Shown: positions 44,744-54,430 of the stretch, piece by piece | How positions within the stretch are numbered: the first letter of the stretch is position 1 | How the letters are laid out: every line of letters starts with the position of its first letter | Assembly (NCBI GenBank): GCA_013154095.1 | Contig: JAADDD010000004.1 | Coordinates: 146,766-210,765 of the forward strand | Direction of reading: 5' to 3' | DNA: 64,000 nucleotides | Source of the DNA: a bacterium | GTDB taxonomy: Archaea > JAADDD01 | The notes under the pieces: generated by a model | Seen by the model: the letters and a program-made list of their open reading frames with translations, nothing else | Databases searched by the model: none | Told to the model about the DNA's origin: nothing | Position numbers and translations under genes: made by a program

Positions 44744-45856
44744 ATGAATGACCTACAACGTCTCGAACTACAGAAGATTATCAGCGAGCTAGAAAAGTAC
44801 GAGGGCAGAGGCACCCAACTCATTTCGCTGTACATCAAGGCCGGCTCTAATCTTGCCTCTGTTGTAGACATGCTGGAAAGAGAAAAAAATCCTGCATCAA
44901 ACATCAAGGACAAAAACACAAGGAAAAACGTGCTTGCCGCCCTAGACAGGCTTATTCAGTTCTTGAAAAAGCTAGGCAAGACTCCTGAAACAGGCATTGC
45001 TGTTTTCTGCGGCAACGTGTCTCCAGTTCCTGGAGAAACTGACATGCGATTATTTTATGTTGTGCCGCCCGAACCGCTTAACTTTTCGCTCTACCACTGC
45101 GATGAGCGCTTCTACGTGGAGCCGCTAAAAGAAATGCTGAAACCAAAAGACACTTATGGAGTAATAATGATGGACAACGAAGAAGCGCTTATTGGCTTTC
45201 TTAAAGGCACAAGGTTTGAGGTCGTACACGAGCTAGAAAATTACTACCATGGCAAACACCATAAAGGAGGACAGAGTGCTCGCAGGTTTCAGCGCCTGAT
45301 AGAGCTACAGTCGCACGAATTTAAGAAAAAGGTAGCAGAAGCTGCAAAGCAGACATTTTACGGCGCGGAAAACCTCAAAGGAATAATTATTGCTGGTCCA
45401 GGACCAACGAAGGAAGACTTTTACAGGGAAGACTATCTACCAGGAGACCTAAAGCAGAAAGTTATAGCAGTTGTTGATATAAGCTACATCGATCCAGTAG
45501 TTGGCATCAAAGAAATTCTGGAAAAAGTGGGCGACAAGCTTCCAGAACTTGACGCAGTGAAAGAAAAGCGAATATACAGAGAATTTTTCGAGCATGTAGT
45601 AAAAACAACTGGCCTGGCAGCTTATGGTTTTGAGGAAGTAAAACAGGCACTCGAAAATAATGCAGTTGCAAAGCTTCTCATTTCTGAAAAGTTGCTAGAA
45701 GAACAAGGAGACAAGCTACAAGAACTGTTAGAGCTAGCGAAACAAACAGGTGCAGAGGTTCACGTGCTTTCTACAGAAACAGAAGAAGGTAAGCAGTTCT
45801 ACCAGCTATTCGGCGGCCTTGGAGCAGTGCTGCGCTACGCTCTCGAGCCGTACTAG
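44744..45856 (+). CDS. prf1: Peptide chain release factor aRF1
   Basis: 370 residues from the ATG at 44744 (an in-frame ATG 24 bases upstream is less likely). Reads stop codons and releases the peptide. Domain 1 has ASNIKDK at about 51-57 where the family has TASNIKS, and an intact YxCxxxF box (YHCDERF). Domain 2 has GGQ in KHHKGGQSARRFQR near residue 176. Domain 3 is full length. The Ser-to-Asp change in NIKS is unusual. TAA, TAG and TGA are all used as stops in this window. Converges on the archaeosortase-like gene with a 51-base overlap. Confidence 0.95.
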   Translation: MNDLQRLELQKIISELEKYEGRGTQLISLYIKAGSNLASVVDMLEREKNPASNIKDKNTRKNVLAALDRLIQFLKKLGKTPETGIAVFCGNVSPVPGETDMRLFYVVPPEPLNFSLYHCDERFYVEPLKEMLKPKDTYGVIMMDNEEALIGFLKGTRFEVVHELENYYHGKHHKGGQSARRFQRLIELQSHEFKKKVAEAAKQTFYGAENLKGIIIAGPGPTKEDFYREDYLPGDLKQKVIAVVDISYIDPVVGIKEILEKVGDKLPELDAVKEKRIYREFFEHVVKTTGLAAYGFEEVKQALENNAVAKLLISEKLLEEQGDKLQELLELAKQTGAEVHVLSTETEEGKQFYQLFGGLGAVLRYALEPY

Positions 45857-46246
45857 CCAGTACCACAGCAGCGGCACAAGCAGCGCATTGAGCAGCCAGA
45901 ACAAAACATGGGCTGGCGGCCATATTATTATTAATAATAATCTTATCATATTAATTAAATATAATATACTGCAACCGAGAAGCACTCTGCGGAACTTCTT
46001 GCCGAAACTGTCTGCCAGCACAAGTGCTGTCTCGCAGAGCATGCTGCAGCAGCCAGTACACTTCCAGTCAAGGTAAAATTTCTCGCTGCCGCAGACAGCA
46101 CAACGTCCCTGAACCTGGCATCCACTGAGAGTATAGAGCCAGAGCTCTGGTAGCGCCAGCAGAAAAGAAAGAAGATAAAACACAGGAAATAGCAGCGCAA
46201 GAAAAAGAAAAAAACGGACAATAAACCTGCGCTCTTTATTCTGCAT
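45806..46246 (-). CDS. Small archaeosortase/exosortase-like membrane protein
   Basis: 146 residues with about four membrane helices. After a CxxC-bearing loop comes WKCTGCCSM (Cys63), then RRVLLGC (Arg86/87), NMIR (Arg102) and PPAHVLFW (His113). A Cys-(T/S)-G motif about 40 residues before an N-x-x-R helix is the exosortase/archaeosortase active-site pattern (Cys and Arg catalytic). This enzyme class cleaves C-terminal tails of surface proteins and may attach them to lipid. Shorter than most family members (about 170-300). It overlaps S17e by 11 bases and aRF1 by 51. A plausible client is the giant secreted protein at 11855. Confidence 0.65.
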   Translation of the reverse strand: MQNKERRFIVRFFLFLALLFPVFYLLSFLLALPELWLYTLSGCQVQGRCAVCGSEKFYLDWKCTGCCSMLCETALVLADSFGKKFRRVLLGCSILYLINMIRLLLIIIWPPAHVLFWLLNALLVPLLWYWLVRLESVAQHCSKAAE

Positions 46247-46463
46247 GACGCTTCCTGCGCTCTAGCTCGGCAAGCTCCTCCTTTACCCGTAGCAGGTGAA
46301 CTATATAGCCAGCTACACGGTTCCTTACACGCTTACTAGTAATATTAGTTAGCAGAGCAACCATCCGTTTATTGTGCTCAAAGTCTTTCGTGAAAGCTTG
46401 CGGGTACTTTTCCAGCAATTCTCTGGCTGTTTTCTTTATAAATTTGGGCCTTACTCTGCCCAT
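46236..46463 (-). CDS. rps17e: Ribosomal protein S17e
   Basis: 75 residues with the diagnostic [21 protein letters not shown] and FEHNKRMV...[14 protein letters not shown]. Small-subunit protein found only in archaea and eukaryotes. A TATA box (CTTTTTATAAAG on the minus strand, about 46488-46499) sits close to 30 bases before the ATG. The archaeosortase-like gene follows in an 11-base overlap. Confidence 0.95.
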   Translation of the reverse strand: MGRVRPKFIKKTARELLEKYPQAFTKDFEHNKRMVALLTNITSKRVRNRVAGYIVHLLRVKEELAELERRKRHAE

Positions 46464-46504
46464 GCTCCCACAACCTTTAACTAAGTCTTTATAAAAAGTT
46501 AACC

Positions 46505-46753
46505 ATGGACGAAGAAAAAATTCTGCAGCAAGCTCTTGAAATAATCAATGACTTCACTAAAAAGCTGCTTGCTAGACTAGAAACATTGCCAGAAGAAGAA
46601 ATTACAGAGGAAACTTCTAGACTTGCAGAAGATAAACCGTGCGAGCAAGACAAAGAATTTAGGGAAATATTTTTAAAAAATGCGCGCACCGAGAAAGATT
46701 ATATTGTAGTAGAAAAAGCTTCCTGGTACTGCAGTGAGGGAGAACATGCCTGA
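46505..46753 (+). CDS. Small acidic helical protein, unknown
   Basis: 82 residues, first half a charged helix ([26 protein letters not shown]), then acidic linker and a C-terminal [13 protein letters not shown]. Not recognised. It overlaps the zinc-finger gene by 8 bases and is the first gene of the run leading to reverse gyrase. Confidence 0.6.
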   Translation: MDEEKILQQALEIINDFTKKLLARLETLPEEEITEETSRLAEDKPCEQDKEFREIFLKNARTEKDYIVVEKASWYCSEGEHA

Positions 46754-46916
46754 AAAGAGCTGGAAGCTCTGGAAACCAAAAAAAGTAAAAGCGCGTGACG
46801 GCTCTGTGCTGCTAATGTGCCCGCGCTGTGGACATGTTTTTAAGAACAACAAGCAGTACGTGCGCCACCTTTTCAAGGCGCACTTTGAAGTCATCAAGCA
46901 GTTGAAGAAAGCATAA
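46746..46916 (+). CDS. Small C2H2-type zinc-finger protein
   Basis: 56 residues from MPEKSW; an ATG four codons upstream is an alternative. One classical C2H2 finger: CPRCGH then YVRHLFKAH, Cys-x2-Cys with two histidines. A basic N-terminus (KLWKPKKVKARDG) suggests nucleic-acid binding. Sits 7 bases before reverse gyrase, probably one transcript. Confidence 0.75.
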   Translation: MPEKSWKLWKPKKVKARDGSVLLMCPRCGHVFKNNKQYVRHLFKAHFEVIKQLKKA

Positions 46917-46923
46917 GATATGC

Positions 46924-49900
46924 ATGAAAACACTCTTTCTCAAGCTCTGCCCTAATTGTGGAGGAGAGATAGACGACGTGAGTCTTGCGCTTGGAGTGCC
47001 CTGCAGGCGTTGTCTGCAGTTACCTATTGAAGAAATTCTTGAACTGAAAAATTCGCTTGACAGATATAATTTTGTGAAATTTATCTATGAGCGTCTTCGC
47101 AGCCTTGGCACGCTCAAGCACTACGAGAAAATTTACCGGCTAGAAGAAGAGACTAGGCAGTTCAACGAGTACTACAAAAAATTATTCGGCAATGATATGT
47201 GGGCTCCGCAGCGTAGCTGGCTCAAGCGCTACTTGTTAGGAAAATCGTTTAGCATTGTCGCGCCTACAGGTTTGGGCAAAACAACTTTTGGCATATTTCT
47301 TGCCTTGCACGAAGCTGCTAAAGGCAAAAAAGTCTACATCATTGCGCCCACTACTGTTCTTCTACTGCAAACATATGAACGCCTGCTCCATTTCCGCGAA
47401 CAGCTGGGCTTTGAGGTAGAAATAGCCTGCTACCATGCAAGATTGAGCAGCAAGGAAAAGCTGGAAGCAAGAGAAAAAATAGCTTCTGGAGAATTTGACA
47501 TTCTTCTCACCACAAGTCAGTATCTTTCCACTAGTTTTAACACACTTGAAGGAAAGAAATTTGATTTAATTTTTGTAGATGATGTAGATGCTCTCTTGAA
47601 GGCATCAAAAAATGTAGACAAAGTTTTACAGCTACTTGGCTTTGACAAAGAAATAATACAAAAAGCCTTTAACTACTTGAAATTGCTGATTTTTTCTCCT
47701 GAAAAAGAAAATGAAATAGAACAGTTAAGAAAAGAAATCGAAGAATATAAATCTAAGCATAAAGAAAGGCTCGGACAATTGATTGTTGCTAGCGCAACCG
47801 GCAGGCAACGAGGGCTGCGTTCTAGACTGTTCAAGGTCCTGCTTGACTTCGAGGCTGGCTCTTCTCGGGGAGAGCTGCGCAAAATAGTGGATTCATACGT
47901 TCTCGCGGACAATGTAGAAACTGCAGTGCTAGAGCTTGTGCGGTTGCTGGGCAGCGGAGGTCTGGTGTTTGTGCGTAGAGGGCTAGGAGCAGAGAAACTG
48001 GAAGAATTGGCAGCAAAGATCTCTTCTCTTGGTCTTAAAGCAGCAGCAATTTATTCAGGAAAACCGCGCTACCACGAGCTACTAGAAAAGTTCAGGAACG
48101 GAGAAATCGATGTACTGGTAGGAGTAGCCACATTTTATGGCACACTTGTTCGCGGACTCGACATGCCAGAAAGAATCCGGTATGCCGTGTTTTACGGTGT
48201 TCCCGTAATTGAAATCCGCACAGATCTCGAAAACATCACTCCTTCAAAACTCTTTGTGCTAGCAAATTTACTAATAGGCAAGTTGCCAAAAGAAATAGAA
48301 ACTAAAATCTTGAGTCGAATAAGCAAGCTAAAAAAATGGATGGCTCCTGATGTAGTGAAAAAAATACAGCAATGTCTAGAAGAAGGAAAACAACTAGAAG
48401 GATTTCTTAAAAAAGTGTGGGATGAGTACTGCGCAGTTGTTAATGAGCTAAAGGAATTGCTGAAGAGCGAGGATATTCTTGCTGCACTGCAGCAAGATCC
48501 TTACATTTCTTGCAGAAAACTCAGCGAGCACGTGCTTGAGCTGCTCGTGCCGGACATTAAGACTTACATCCAGGCTTCTGGCAGAACTTCCAGGCTATAT
48601 GCAGGAGGCATAACTCTTGGACTATCAGTAGTAGTTGACAGTGATCCAAAGCTTGTACAGGCTCTAGGCAGGCTGCTTTCCCTGCGCTACGAGGATGCTA
48701 GACTAGTGCCGTTCAGCGAGCTCAATCTTCAAGAACTGCTAAAAAAGATAGACGAAGACAGGAAAAGGGCGAAAGCTGTGCTTGAAGGAAAAATAGACGA
48801 AGTAGAGCTGCCACAGCTTAAAGTCACCTTATTCGTTGTAGAATCGCCAAACAAGGCAAGAACAATTGCTAGCTTTTTTGGCAGACCTTCTCGCCTCAGA
48901 GTAGGTCTAGCAAACTTCTATGAGGTGACGACAGGAAACAGAATATTAATAATCACTGCTTCTGGAGGACATGTCTATGATCTAGTCACGCGTAGAGGAA
49001 TTTATGGCGTGGAAAAACACGGAGAGAAATTCATCCCTGTTTACTGTTCAATTAAAATAAACAAGGAAACAGGAGAAAGCTACACTGACCAAGAAGTTGA
49101 AGGAGAAATAGTTGATAAACAAGAAGTTGTGCAAGCACTGCAAGAAATGGCACTTACTGTCGATGAAGTTATTGTTGGTACAGACTTTGACACAGAAGGA
49201 GAAAAGATTGGCTGGGACCTAGCACTTTCTCTCTCTCCTTACGTGCACAGGATTTACCGAGCTATATTTACTGAAGTCACGCGCTCAGCCATTCTTAAAG
49301 CACTGGAAGAGCTGCGCACTCACGATGAGCGCTGGGTCGAGGCACAGCTAGTCCGCCGAATAGAAGATCGCTGGATAGGTTTTTCTCTCAGCCAGAAGTT
49401 GTGGAAAGTGTTCGGCAAGCACTGGCTATCTGCTGGCAGAGTGCAGACTCCTGTACTTGGCTGGATAATTCAGCGCTACAAGGAGCACTTAGCAAGCAGA
49501 CGCTGGTTTATTGGTCTACTACTGGAAAACGGAACATTTCTTGTGCTACAAAATGTCTATGGAAAAACAAAAGAGGAAGCCGAAAATTTACTAAAACAGC
49601 TAGAAAACAATGAATTGATAATTGAACGAGTAGAGCTAGAAGAAAAAGAAGTTTTGCCTCCAAGACCATACACTACTGACTTGCTCTTGCGCGATGCTTG
49701 CAGAAGGCTAAAACTCTCAGCAGAAGAAGTTATGCAGCTAGCACAAGATCTTTTCGAGCTCTCGTTGATAACTTATCACCGCACAGACTCTTGCAGAGTT
49801 TCTTCTGCCGGCATAGAAGTAGCTAAGGAATATATTCTGCAGCGTTTCGGCGAGCAGTACTTTGTGCCGCGAAAGTGGGGAACAGGCGGAGCCCACGAAG

Positions 49901-50601
49901 CTATCAGGCCTGTGAGACCGCTCGACGCAGAAACGCTCGTGCGCATGCTGCAGGAAGGCGTGCTGCAGACTGTGCAGCCGCTAACGCGCAGGCACATCAA
50001 GCTTTATGACCTGATTTTCCGTCGTTTTATAGCCTCGCAGATGGCTCCGGCCAAAGTAGTGGAAGCAAGAGCAGTGCTGCGCTTGCCTACTGGACACGAA
50101 GAAGTGCTGCAAGGAATAGTAGAAATCAGAGATCCTTCGTTCTTGCAGCTATATGATCCTGGTCTGCAACAGCTTCCTGTACCTGTGCAGGAAGGTGCTA
50201 GGCTAAAAATCGTCAAAGCGCGCACTTGGCTTGACAGTCCAGTACAGCTGTACACGCAGGCCGATATTATTAGACTTATGCGCGAAAAAGAAATAGGCAG
50301 GCCTTCTACCTATGCCAGGATCGTGGCTACAATCCTGCGCAGGAAATATGTAATAGAAACAAAGAAGAAAGAACTTGTGCCTACGCAGCTAGGCATGCAG
50401 GTTTACGAATACTTAACAAGCAACTACCACTCTATGGTCTCCGAGGAAAGAACAAGAGAACTAGAAAAGAAAATGCTGGCAATCGAGGAAGGCAAGCTGT
50501 ACTACCAGCAAGTTATTCGAGAAACGTTTGAAGAAATCCTTCCGCTGCTAAAAGAACTTGGAGTTGTTTCAGAGAGCGAGGGAAAGCAAGAGTATTCCTA
50601 A
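46924..50601 (+). CDS. rgy: Reverse gyrase (one-piece)
   Basis: 1225 residues; introduces positive supercoils and marks hyperthermophiles. N-terminal zinc finger with Cys 9, 12, 27 and 30; helicase-like domain with Walker A APTGLGKTTFG, Walker B FVDDVDALL and ASATG; a latch region; topoisomerase IA half with VVESPNKARTIASFFG, the DxD-type GTDFDTEGEK and catalytic Tyr in SLITYHRTDS near residue 950. The second zinc finger that normally follows the FVPVYTSIK-like segment is absent: here VYCSIKINKETGESYTDQEVEGE carries one Cys only. Not split, unlike that of Nanoarchaeum equitans. Its end overlaps the convergent GPT-like gene by 33 bases. Confidence 0.97.
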   Translation: MKTLFLKLCPNCGGEIDDVSLALGVPCRRCLQLPIEEILELKNSLDRYNFVKFIYERLRSLGTLKHYEKIYRLEEETRQFNEYYKKLFGNDMWAPQRSWLKRYLLGKSFSIVAPTGLGKTTFGIFLALHEAAKGKKVYIIAPTTVLLLQTYERLLHFREQLGFEVEIACYHARLSSKEKLEAREKIASGEFDILLTTSQYLSTSFNTLEGKKFDLIFVDDVDALLKASKNVDKVLQLLGFDKEIIQKAFNYLKLLIFSPEKENEIEQLRKEIEEYKSKHKERLGQLIVASATGRQRGLRSRLFKVLLDFEAGSSRGELRKIVDSYVLADNVETAVLELVRLLGSGGLVFVRRGLGAEKLEELAAKISSLGLKAAAIYSGKPRYHELLEKFRNGEIDVLVGVATFYGTLVRGLDMPERIRYAVFYGVPVIEIRTDLENITPSKLFVLANLLIGKLPKEIETKILSRISKLKKWMAPDVVKKIQQCLEEGKQLEGFLKKVWDEYCAVVNELKELLKSEDILAALQQDPYISCRKLSEHVLELLVPDIKTYIQASGRTSRLYAGGITLGLSVVVDSDPKLVQALGRLLSLRYEDARLVPFSELNLQELLKKIDEDRKRAKAVLEGKIDEVELPQLKVTLFVVESPNKARTIASFFGRPSRLRVGLANFYEVTTGNRILIITASGGHVYDLVTRRGIYGVEKHGEKFIPVYCSIKINKETGESYTDQEVEGEIVDKQEVVQALQEMALTVDEVIVGTDFDTEGEKIGWDLALSLSPYVHRIYRAIFTEVTRSAILKALEELRTHDERWVEAQLVRRIEDRWIGFSLSQKLWKVFGKHWLSAGRVQTPVLGWIIQRYKEHLASRRWFIGLLLENGTFLVLQNVYGKTKEEAENLLKQLENNELIIERVELEEKEVLPPRPYTTDLLLRDACRRLKLSAEEVMQLAQDLFELSLITYHRTDSCRVSSAGIEVAKEYILQRFGEQYFVPRKWGTGGAHEAIRPVRPLDAETLVRMLQEGVLQTVQPLTRRHIKLYDLIFRRFIASQMAPAKVVEARAVLRLPTGHEEVLQGIVEIRDPSFLQLYDPGLQQLPVPVQEGARLKIVKARTWLDSPVQLYTQADIIRLMREKEIGRPSTYARIVATILRRKYVIETKKKELVPTQLGMQVYEYLTSNYHSMVSEERTRELEKKMLAIEEGKLYYQQVIRETFEEILPLLKELGVVSESEGKQEYS

Positions 50602-51558
50602 GACTGCTGCAGAAATTATTAATTGAAGCAGCAGCAAGTAGTATACTGCCTCTTTTTCGGTCATTGGTTTAATTTTTAGCAGCAAGTACATGACCTTATA
50701 CGGATCATAGGATGGTGGCAGCAATCTTCCATCATCCAGCACTATAGGATGCCTACTGTCTTTTATGCGCTTTGCAGCCCTTGCAAGCAATAGAAAGAAC
50801 TGCAAAAAGTAAAGAAGCATCATCATGGCTGCAATAGCTTCTACTTTTCCTAGCATAGCAACGCTAGCAAGTACAGCACCTAGACCGAGCGTGCCAACAT
50901 CTCCTGGGAAAACCTGTGCAGGGTACTTGTTGTACAAGAAGAAGCCAAGCAGAGCACCAATGAAGGCTACATCGAGCGCAATAACGGCTGGTGGTGAGTG
51001 CAGCAAAATCATTGCAGGAAGAAGAAAAGTTGCGATAATGAGCATTGTGCCAGCTTCTAGTCCATTAAATAACGCATAAATGTTTACTGCATTCGGTACA
51101 AACACTAGCCAGAGAAGCATTAGTAGCCAGTAAGCAAGACCAAAGTTTACCCAGCCAAGAAAAGGAATGTAGACTTTGGTACTGAAATAAATGTAGTGGT
51201 GGAGCAGGGCCAAGGCGATTGCAGCAGCGAAAAACATCGCCAGGATATGATCCTTGTAGGTGAAAGCAAAGATATCATCCAGCATACCAAAAAATGCTCC
51301 TGCAAGCATTAAGAATAATGTAACAACAATATATGTTGTAAAGTTAGGAAAAGCTACAATGTAGATCAAATAGGTAATTACTAGAGCAAGCACAGGCACT
51401 ATTCCTCCCATTTCAGGCACTACTGGGTGGTGTGGTTTGTTGACGTCTATTCCTACGATGTTTTTTTCTCGCGCTTTTTTGATGTATTTTGGCATATAGT
51501 AGTAGGTCAGCAGAAATGGAAGCAAGAATCCGCCGATAACCTTGAAGATCAGCTGCAT
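50569..51558 (-). CDS. Polyprenyl-phosphate GlcNAc/HexNAc-1-phosphate transferase (Alg7/MraY superfamily)
   Basis: About 329 residues from the ATG at 51558 (an upstream in-frame start at 51615 adds 19 polar residues). Around ten membrane helices with HHPVVPEMGG, the Asp pair GMLDDIFAF, NAVNIYALFNGLEAG and FPGDVGTLGLGA, which match eukaryal Alg7/archaeal AglH-type enzymes. Transfers a sugar phosphate to dolichyl phosphate as first step of N-glycan assembly, which fits the oligosaccharyltransferase 400 bases away. Confidence 0.88.
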   Translation of the reverse strand: MQLIFKVIGGFLLPFLLTYYYMPKYIKKAREKNIVGIDVNKPHHPVVPEMGGIVPVLALVITYLIYIVAFPNFTTYIVVTLFLMLAGAFFGMLDDIFAFTYKDHILAMFFAAAIALALLHHYIYFSTKVYIPFLGWVNFGLAYWLLMLLWLVFVPNAVNIYALFNGLEAGTMLIIATFLLPAMILLHSPPAVIALDVAFIGALLGFFLYNKYPAQVFPGDVGTLGLGAVLASVAMLGKVEAIAAMMMLLYFLQFFLLLARAAKRIKDSRHPIVLDDGRLLPPSYDPYKVMYLLLKIKPMTEKEAVYYLLLLQLIISAAVLGILLLSLAL

Positions 51559-51614
51559 ATTTCCTGAAACTAGCCAAGAATAATTTAAATATAAGTCGTA
51601 GCTTAACCTCTGCA

Positions 51615-51965
51615 ATGGCAGCTATTTATATATTTGACCAGCAAAAATCTCTGCTTCTTAACTTATTACATATTTTACGAGGAATAATATTATACCATAA
51701 ACTAATAATTATTGTATTTAGCGAGCAGAGCTATTCTTGTTTACAGACGCTGCTACGTGCACTGCGCATTCCGCACGAGCGCGCAATACTGCTCAGGTAT
51801 TCTGGTCAGCTAGGCAAAGAATTGCTGGAACACGTGAAAAAAGAAACAGGCATTTTTCCGGAAGTATTACTGGCAAGCGAGGATACGGCAAGGCAGTTTT
51901 ATGGATTGCTGCTAATTGATCATCTTGAACCACTTGATGCTGCACTGCAAGGGCAGAAAGCATGA
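51615..51965 (+). CDS. Small protein upstream of aglB, unknown
   Basis: 116 residues with a hydrophobic alternating strand (KLIIIVFSEQSYSCLQTLLRAL) and a helical C-half; looks like a small Rossmann-type or ATPase-like fold but no motif is visible. Its stop overlaps the aglB start by four bases. A TATA-like AATTTAAATATAAG (51580-51593) lies about 25 bases upstream. Confidence 0.55.
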   Translation: MAAIYIFDQQKSLLLNLLHILRGIILYHKLIIIVFSEQSYSCLQTLLRALRIPHERAILLRYSGQLGKELLEHVKKETGIFPEVLLASEDTARQFYGLLLIDHLEPLDAALQGQKA

Positions 51966-54430
51966 AAATTAGGATCAGAAAATCAACGCTTGTTCGCGAG
52001 CTAGTTTACACTGCATTGCTTGTAGTATTTCTTGCAGTCAACCTCTACATCCTTGCACAGCCAGCAAACGTGAACAAGATAGTGACGGCTAGCGGGAAAG
52101 TTATACCTGTGCTCACTAATGTCGACGGCTTCCTGTGGCTAAGAATTTTAGAGCACATCTACAAGTATGGCAGCCCTATAGTCCACGACAATTTGCGCGC
52201 ATGGCCAAAAGGTCTAGTGTACAGATCAATCGTGCCTTTTATCTCCTTTAATATCGAATACCTTACCCTGCCTCTTGCTTGGCTGTTCCACTCTCCGTGG
52301 TATGCTGCAATTTACATGCCTTGCGTGTATGCTATAATAACAGCTGCGTTAATTTACTTTTATGTTCGCAGAACAACCAAGAAAGCTCTTGCTGGTCTAG
52401 TAGCTGCAGCAATGTTTATTTTTACTGCAATCGGACTTTTTAGGTTCTCTGCAGGATTCTACGACCACGACATTCTTTGCTGTATGTACCTTATTATTTG
52501 TCTCTGGCTAACTTATGAACTGCTGCTAAACACGCGCATAGAAAAGTCCTGGAAAAGCATTTTACGTACAATAATTCTTGCAGGATTATTTCTTCTTTGG
52601 TATTCTTGCTTTTGCGAAAGCTCTGCTACTTGGAGAGCATACCCTATTATTCTTGGTTGTGCACTAGTCTTGCTCGAGCTAGCAAGAATTAGAATTCCTT
52701 TAAAGAACCTAGCAGTGCTACTAGTCGTGTTCTTCATTGCACCGTTATTAACTAGCAGGTTTATGTTTCACGAAGGCTACAAAGTATATGTTAAAACAGC
52801 AGCTAACCTGTTCTTTTATGCTTGTTTGGCAGTTTATCTGCTAGCTGAATATGTTATTCGTCCACTCTACGAAAAGAAGCTTCAGCGCCTCCTAAAGTTA
52901 GAATTTTCTGAAGCTTACTTTCTTTTCTTACTAGTGCTTGTAGGAATTGCCTGGTGGGCACTGTTCAACGTGCCTGCGCTCAAGAGCAAGTTCATAGTAT
53001 TAAAGCAAGTCGGCATCACCAGGACAATCGCGGAGTACCAGCCACTCATCAACTGGAACTTGTTTTTTAAGGATCCACTTGCTGCAATTGGCCAAGCACT
53101 GAACAACCTTGCAGCTTATTATTCGTGTACAGGAGATCCCTGGCATCTGTATTTCTGGACGGCATTTGCAGAAATTATCATTTTTACAATACTATATATT
53201 ATACATTGTATATATAGAAAATTGAAGCTGTTCGAGCAACCAGGCATGGTTTATTTCTTTAGTGCTACGCTCGCTTACTTTGTGCTCGCTATCCTTGCAG
53301 GCTCACAGGGCGTTCGCCTGCTTTCGCTCTTCCCTCCAGCAATTGCCTGCGCGTTCTGTTTAGGCTACACAGTAATAGACGAACAGCTACTAGTAAGATT
53401 CTTTAAGGAGCAGGCAGAAAAGCTGAGCACGAAAGAATACCTGCATGTAGGCATCTACCTTGCGCTGCTAGCCTACTTTGCAGGAATATATATTTACTAT
53501 GCTCAGCTTGCCTACAAGTTCCTTTCTACTACCTGGCTTGCAGCACTCAACGAGCCTTGGTACCTTGCAATGGAATGGATTGCGCACAACACTCCTAAAA
53601 ACGCAGCCTTTGATTTTTGGTGGGACTACGGTTACTGGGTACAGGCACTTGGCCACCGACCAACCCTGACTGATGGAGGGCATGCAGCAGCGGTTCCATA
53701 CTTTGACTACAAGAACGCCTACTATGTCTTTCTAGGCAATCTTTCTACCAGCATAGCATTCCTAAAGAAATTTAGAGCAAGCTACTTGCTGATTTCCTGG
53801 GAAGAAATAGGCAAGTGGGGTGCGATTTCCTACAATGCGCAGTACTACGCTAACACATTCCTGCACAAGCATGTACACTACTGGTCATATATAGTTCCGT
53901 GCGTGCTTGCAGGCAAGCAGAATTCCAGCTACGTGTTTGTTTGCCCTGCAGGAGCCACGCCCATAGAAATAACGGTCCAGGGCAATCTCAGCTCTCCTAG
54001 CAAGGTAGAGCTTTCGCTGCCAGGCAGAGCTCCGCTGCCTATCCAGTACTACGGTACATCTGCTTCTGCTGGTCTTGAACCAAGAATGTTTCGCGTAGGA
54101 AAAGCAGGAGCACTGCCCGTTATTTTTGTTGTTTCAGGCGCATTTGTAACAGATAATCCTCGTCTAGCAGCGCTTGTAGGTTCTGGCGAACTCTACTTGG
54201 TGAACTATCTTGGAGGCTACCTCATAATTTCTGCCTACAGCTTGAACGATCCGCTGTTCGATGCAGCAAAAGTAGCGCACTCTACGTTTGTGCAGCTGTT
54301 CTTGCTAGGCAAAAAAGACAAACACTTCATTTGCGTGTATTCGTGCGACAAGTACGCTATTCCTATAGTTTATGGTTCGCTCATTCGCGGATTCTATCCA
54401 GTGGTAAAAATATGGTACCTGCAGTACTAG
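51962..54430 (+). CDS. aglB: Oligosaccharyltransferase AglB (Stt3)
   Basis: 822 residues. Membrane enzyme moving a lipid-linked glycan to Asn in N-x-S/T. About 13 helices to residue 520 with a DxD-like NVDGFLWLRILEH near 50 and FYDHD in the second loop; the C-terminal globular domain has the catalytic-site signature WWDYGYW near 553. Coupled to the preceding small gene and ending just before the Toprim gene. The dense sequons in the giant exported proteins are obvious candidate substrates. Confidence 0.95.
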   Translation: MKIRIRKSTLVRELVYTALLVVFLAVNLYILAQPANVNKIVTASGKVIPVLTNVDGFLWLRILEHIYKYGSPIVHDNLRAWPKGLVYRSIVPFISFNIEYLTLPLAWLFHSPWYAAIYMPCVYAIITAALIYFYVRRTTKKALAGLVAAAMFIFTAIGLFRFSAGFYDHDILCCMYLIICLWLTYELLLNTRIEKSWKSILRTIILAGLFLLWYSCFCESSATWRAYPIILGCALVLLELARIRIPLKNLAVLLVVFFIAPLLTSRFMFHEGYKVYVKTAANLFFYACLAVYLLAEYVIRPLYEKKLQRLLKLEFSEAYFLFLLVLVGIAWWALFNVPALKSKFIVLKQVGITRTIAEYQPLINWNLFFKDPLAAIGQALNNLAAYYSCTGDPWHLYFWTAFAEIIIFTILYIIHCIYRKLKLFEQPGMVYFFSATLAYFVLAILAGSQGVRLLSLFPPAIACAFCLGYTVIDEQLLVRFFKEQAEKLSTKEYLHVGIYLALLAYFAGIYIYYAQLAYKFLSTTWLAALNEPWYLAMEWIAHNTPKNAAFDFWWDYGYWVQALGHRPTLTDGGHAAAVPYFDYKNAYYVFLGNLSTSIAFLKKFRASYLLISWEEIGKWGAISYNAQYYANTFLHKHVHYWSYIVPCVLAGKQNSSYVFVCPAGATPIEITVQGNLSSPSKVELSLPGRAPLPIQYYGTSASAGLEPRMFRVGKAGALPVIFVVSGAFVTDNPRLAALVGSGELYLVNYLGGYLIISAYSLNDPLFDAAKVAHSTFVQLFLLGKKDKHFICVYSCDKYAIPIVYGSLIRGFYPVVKIWYLQY

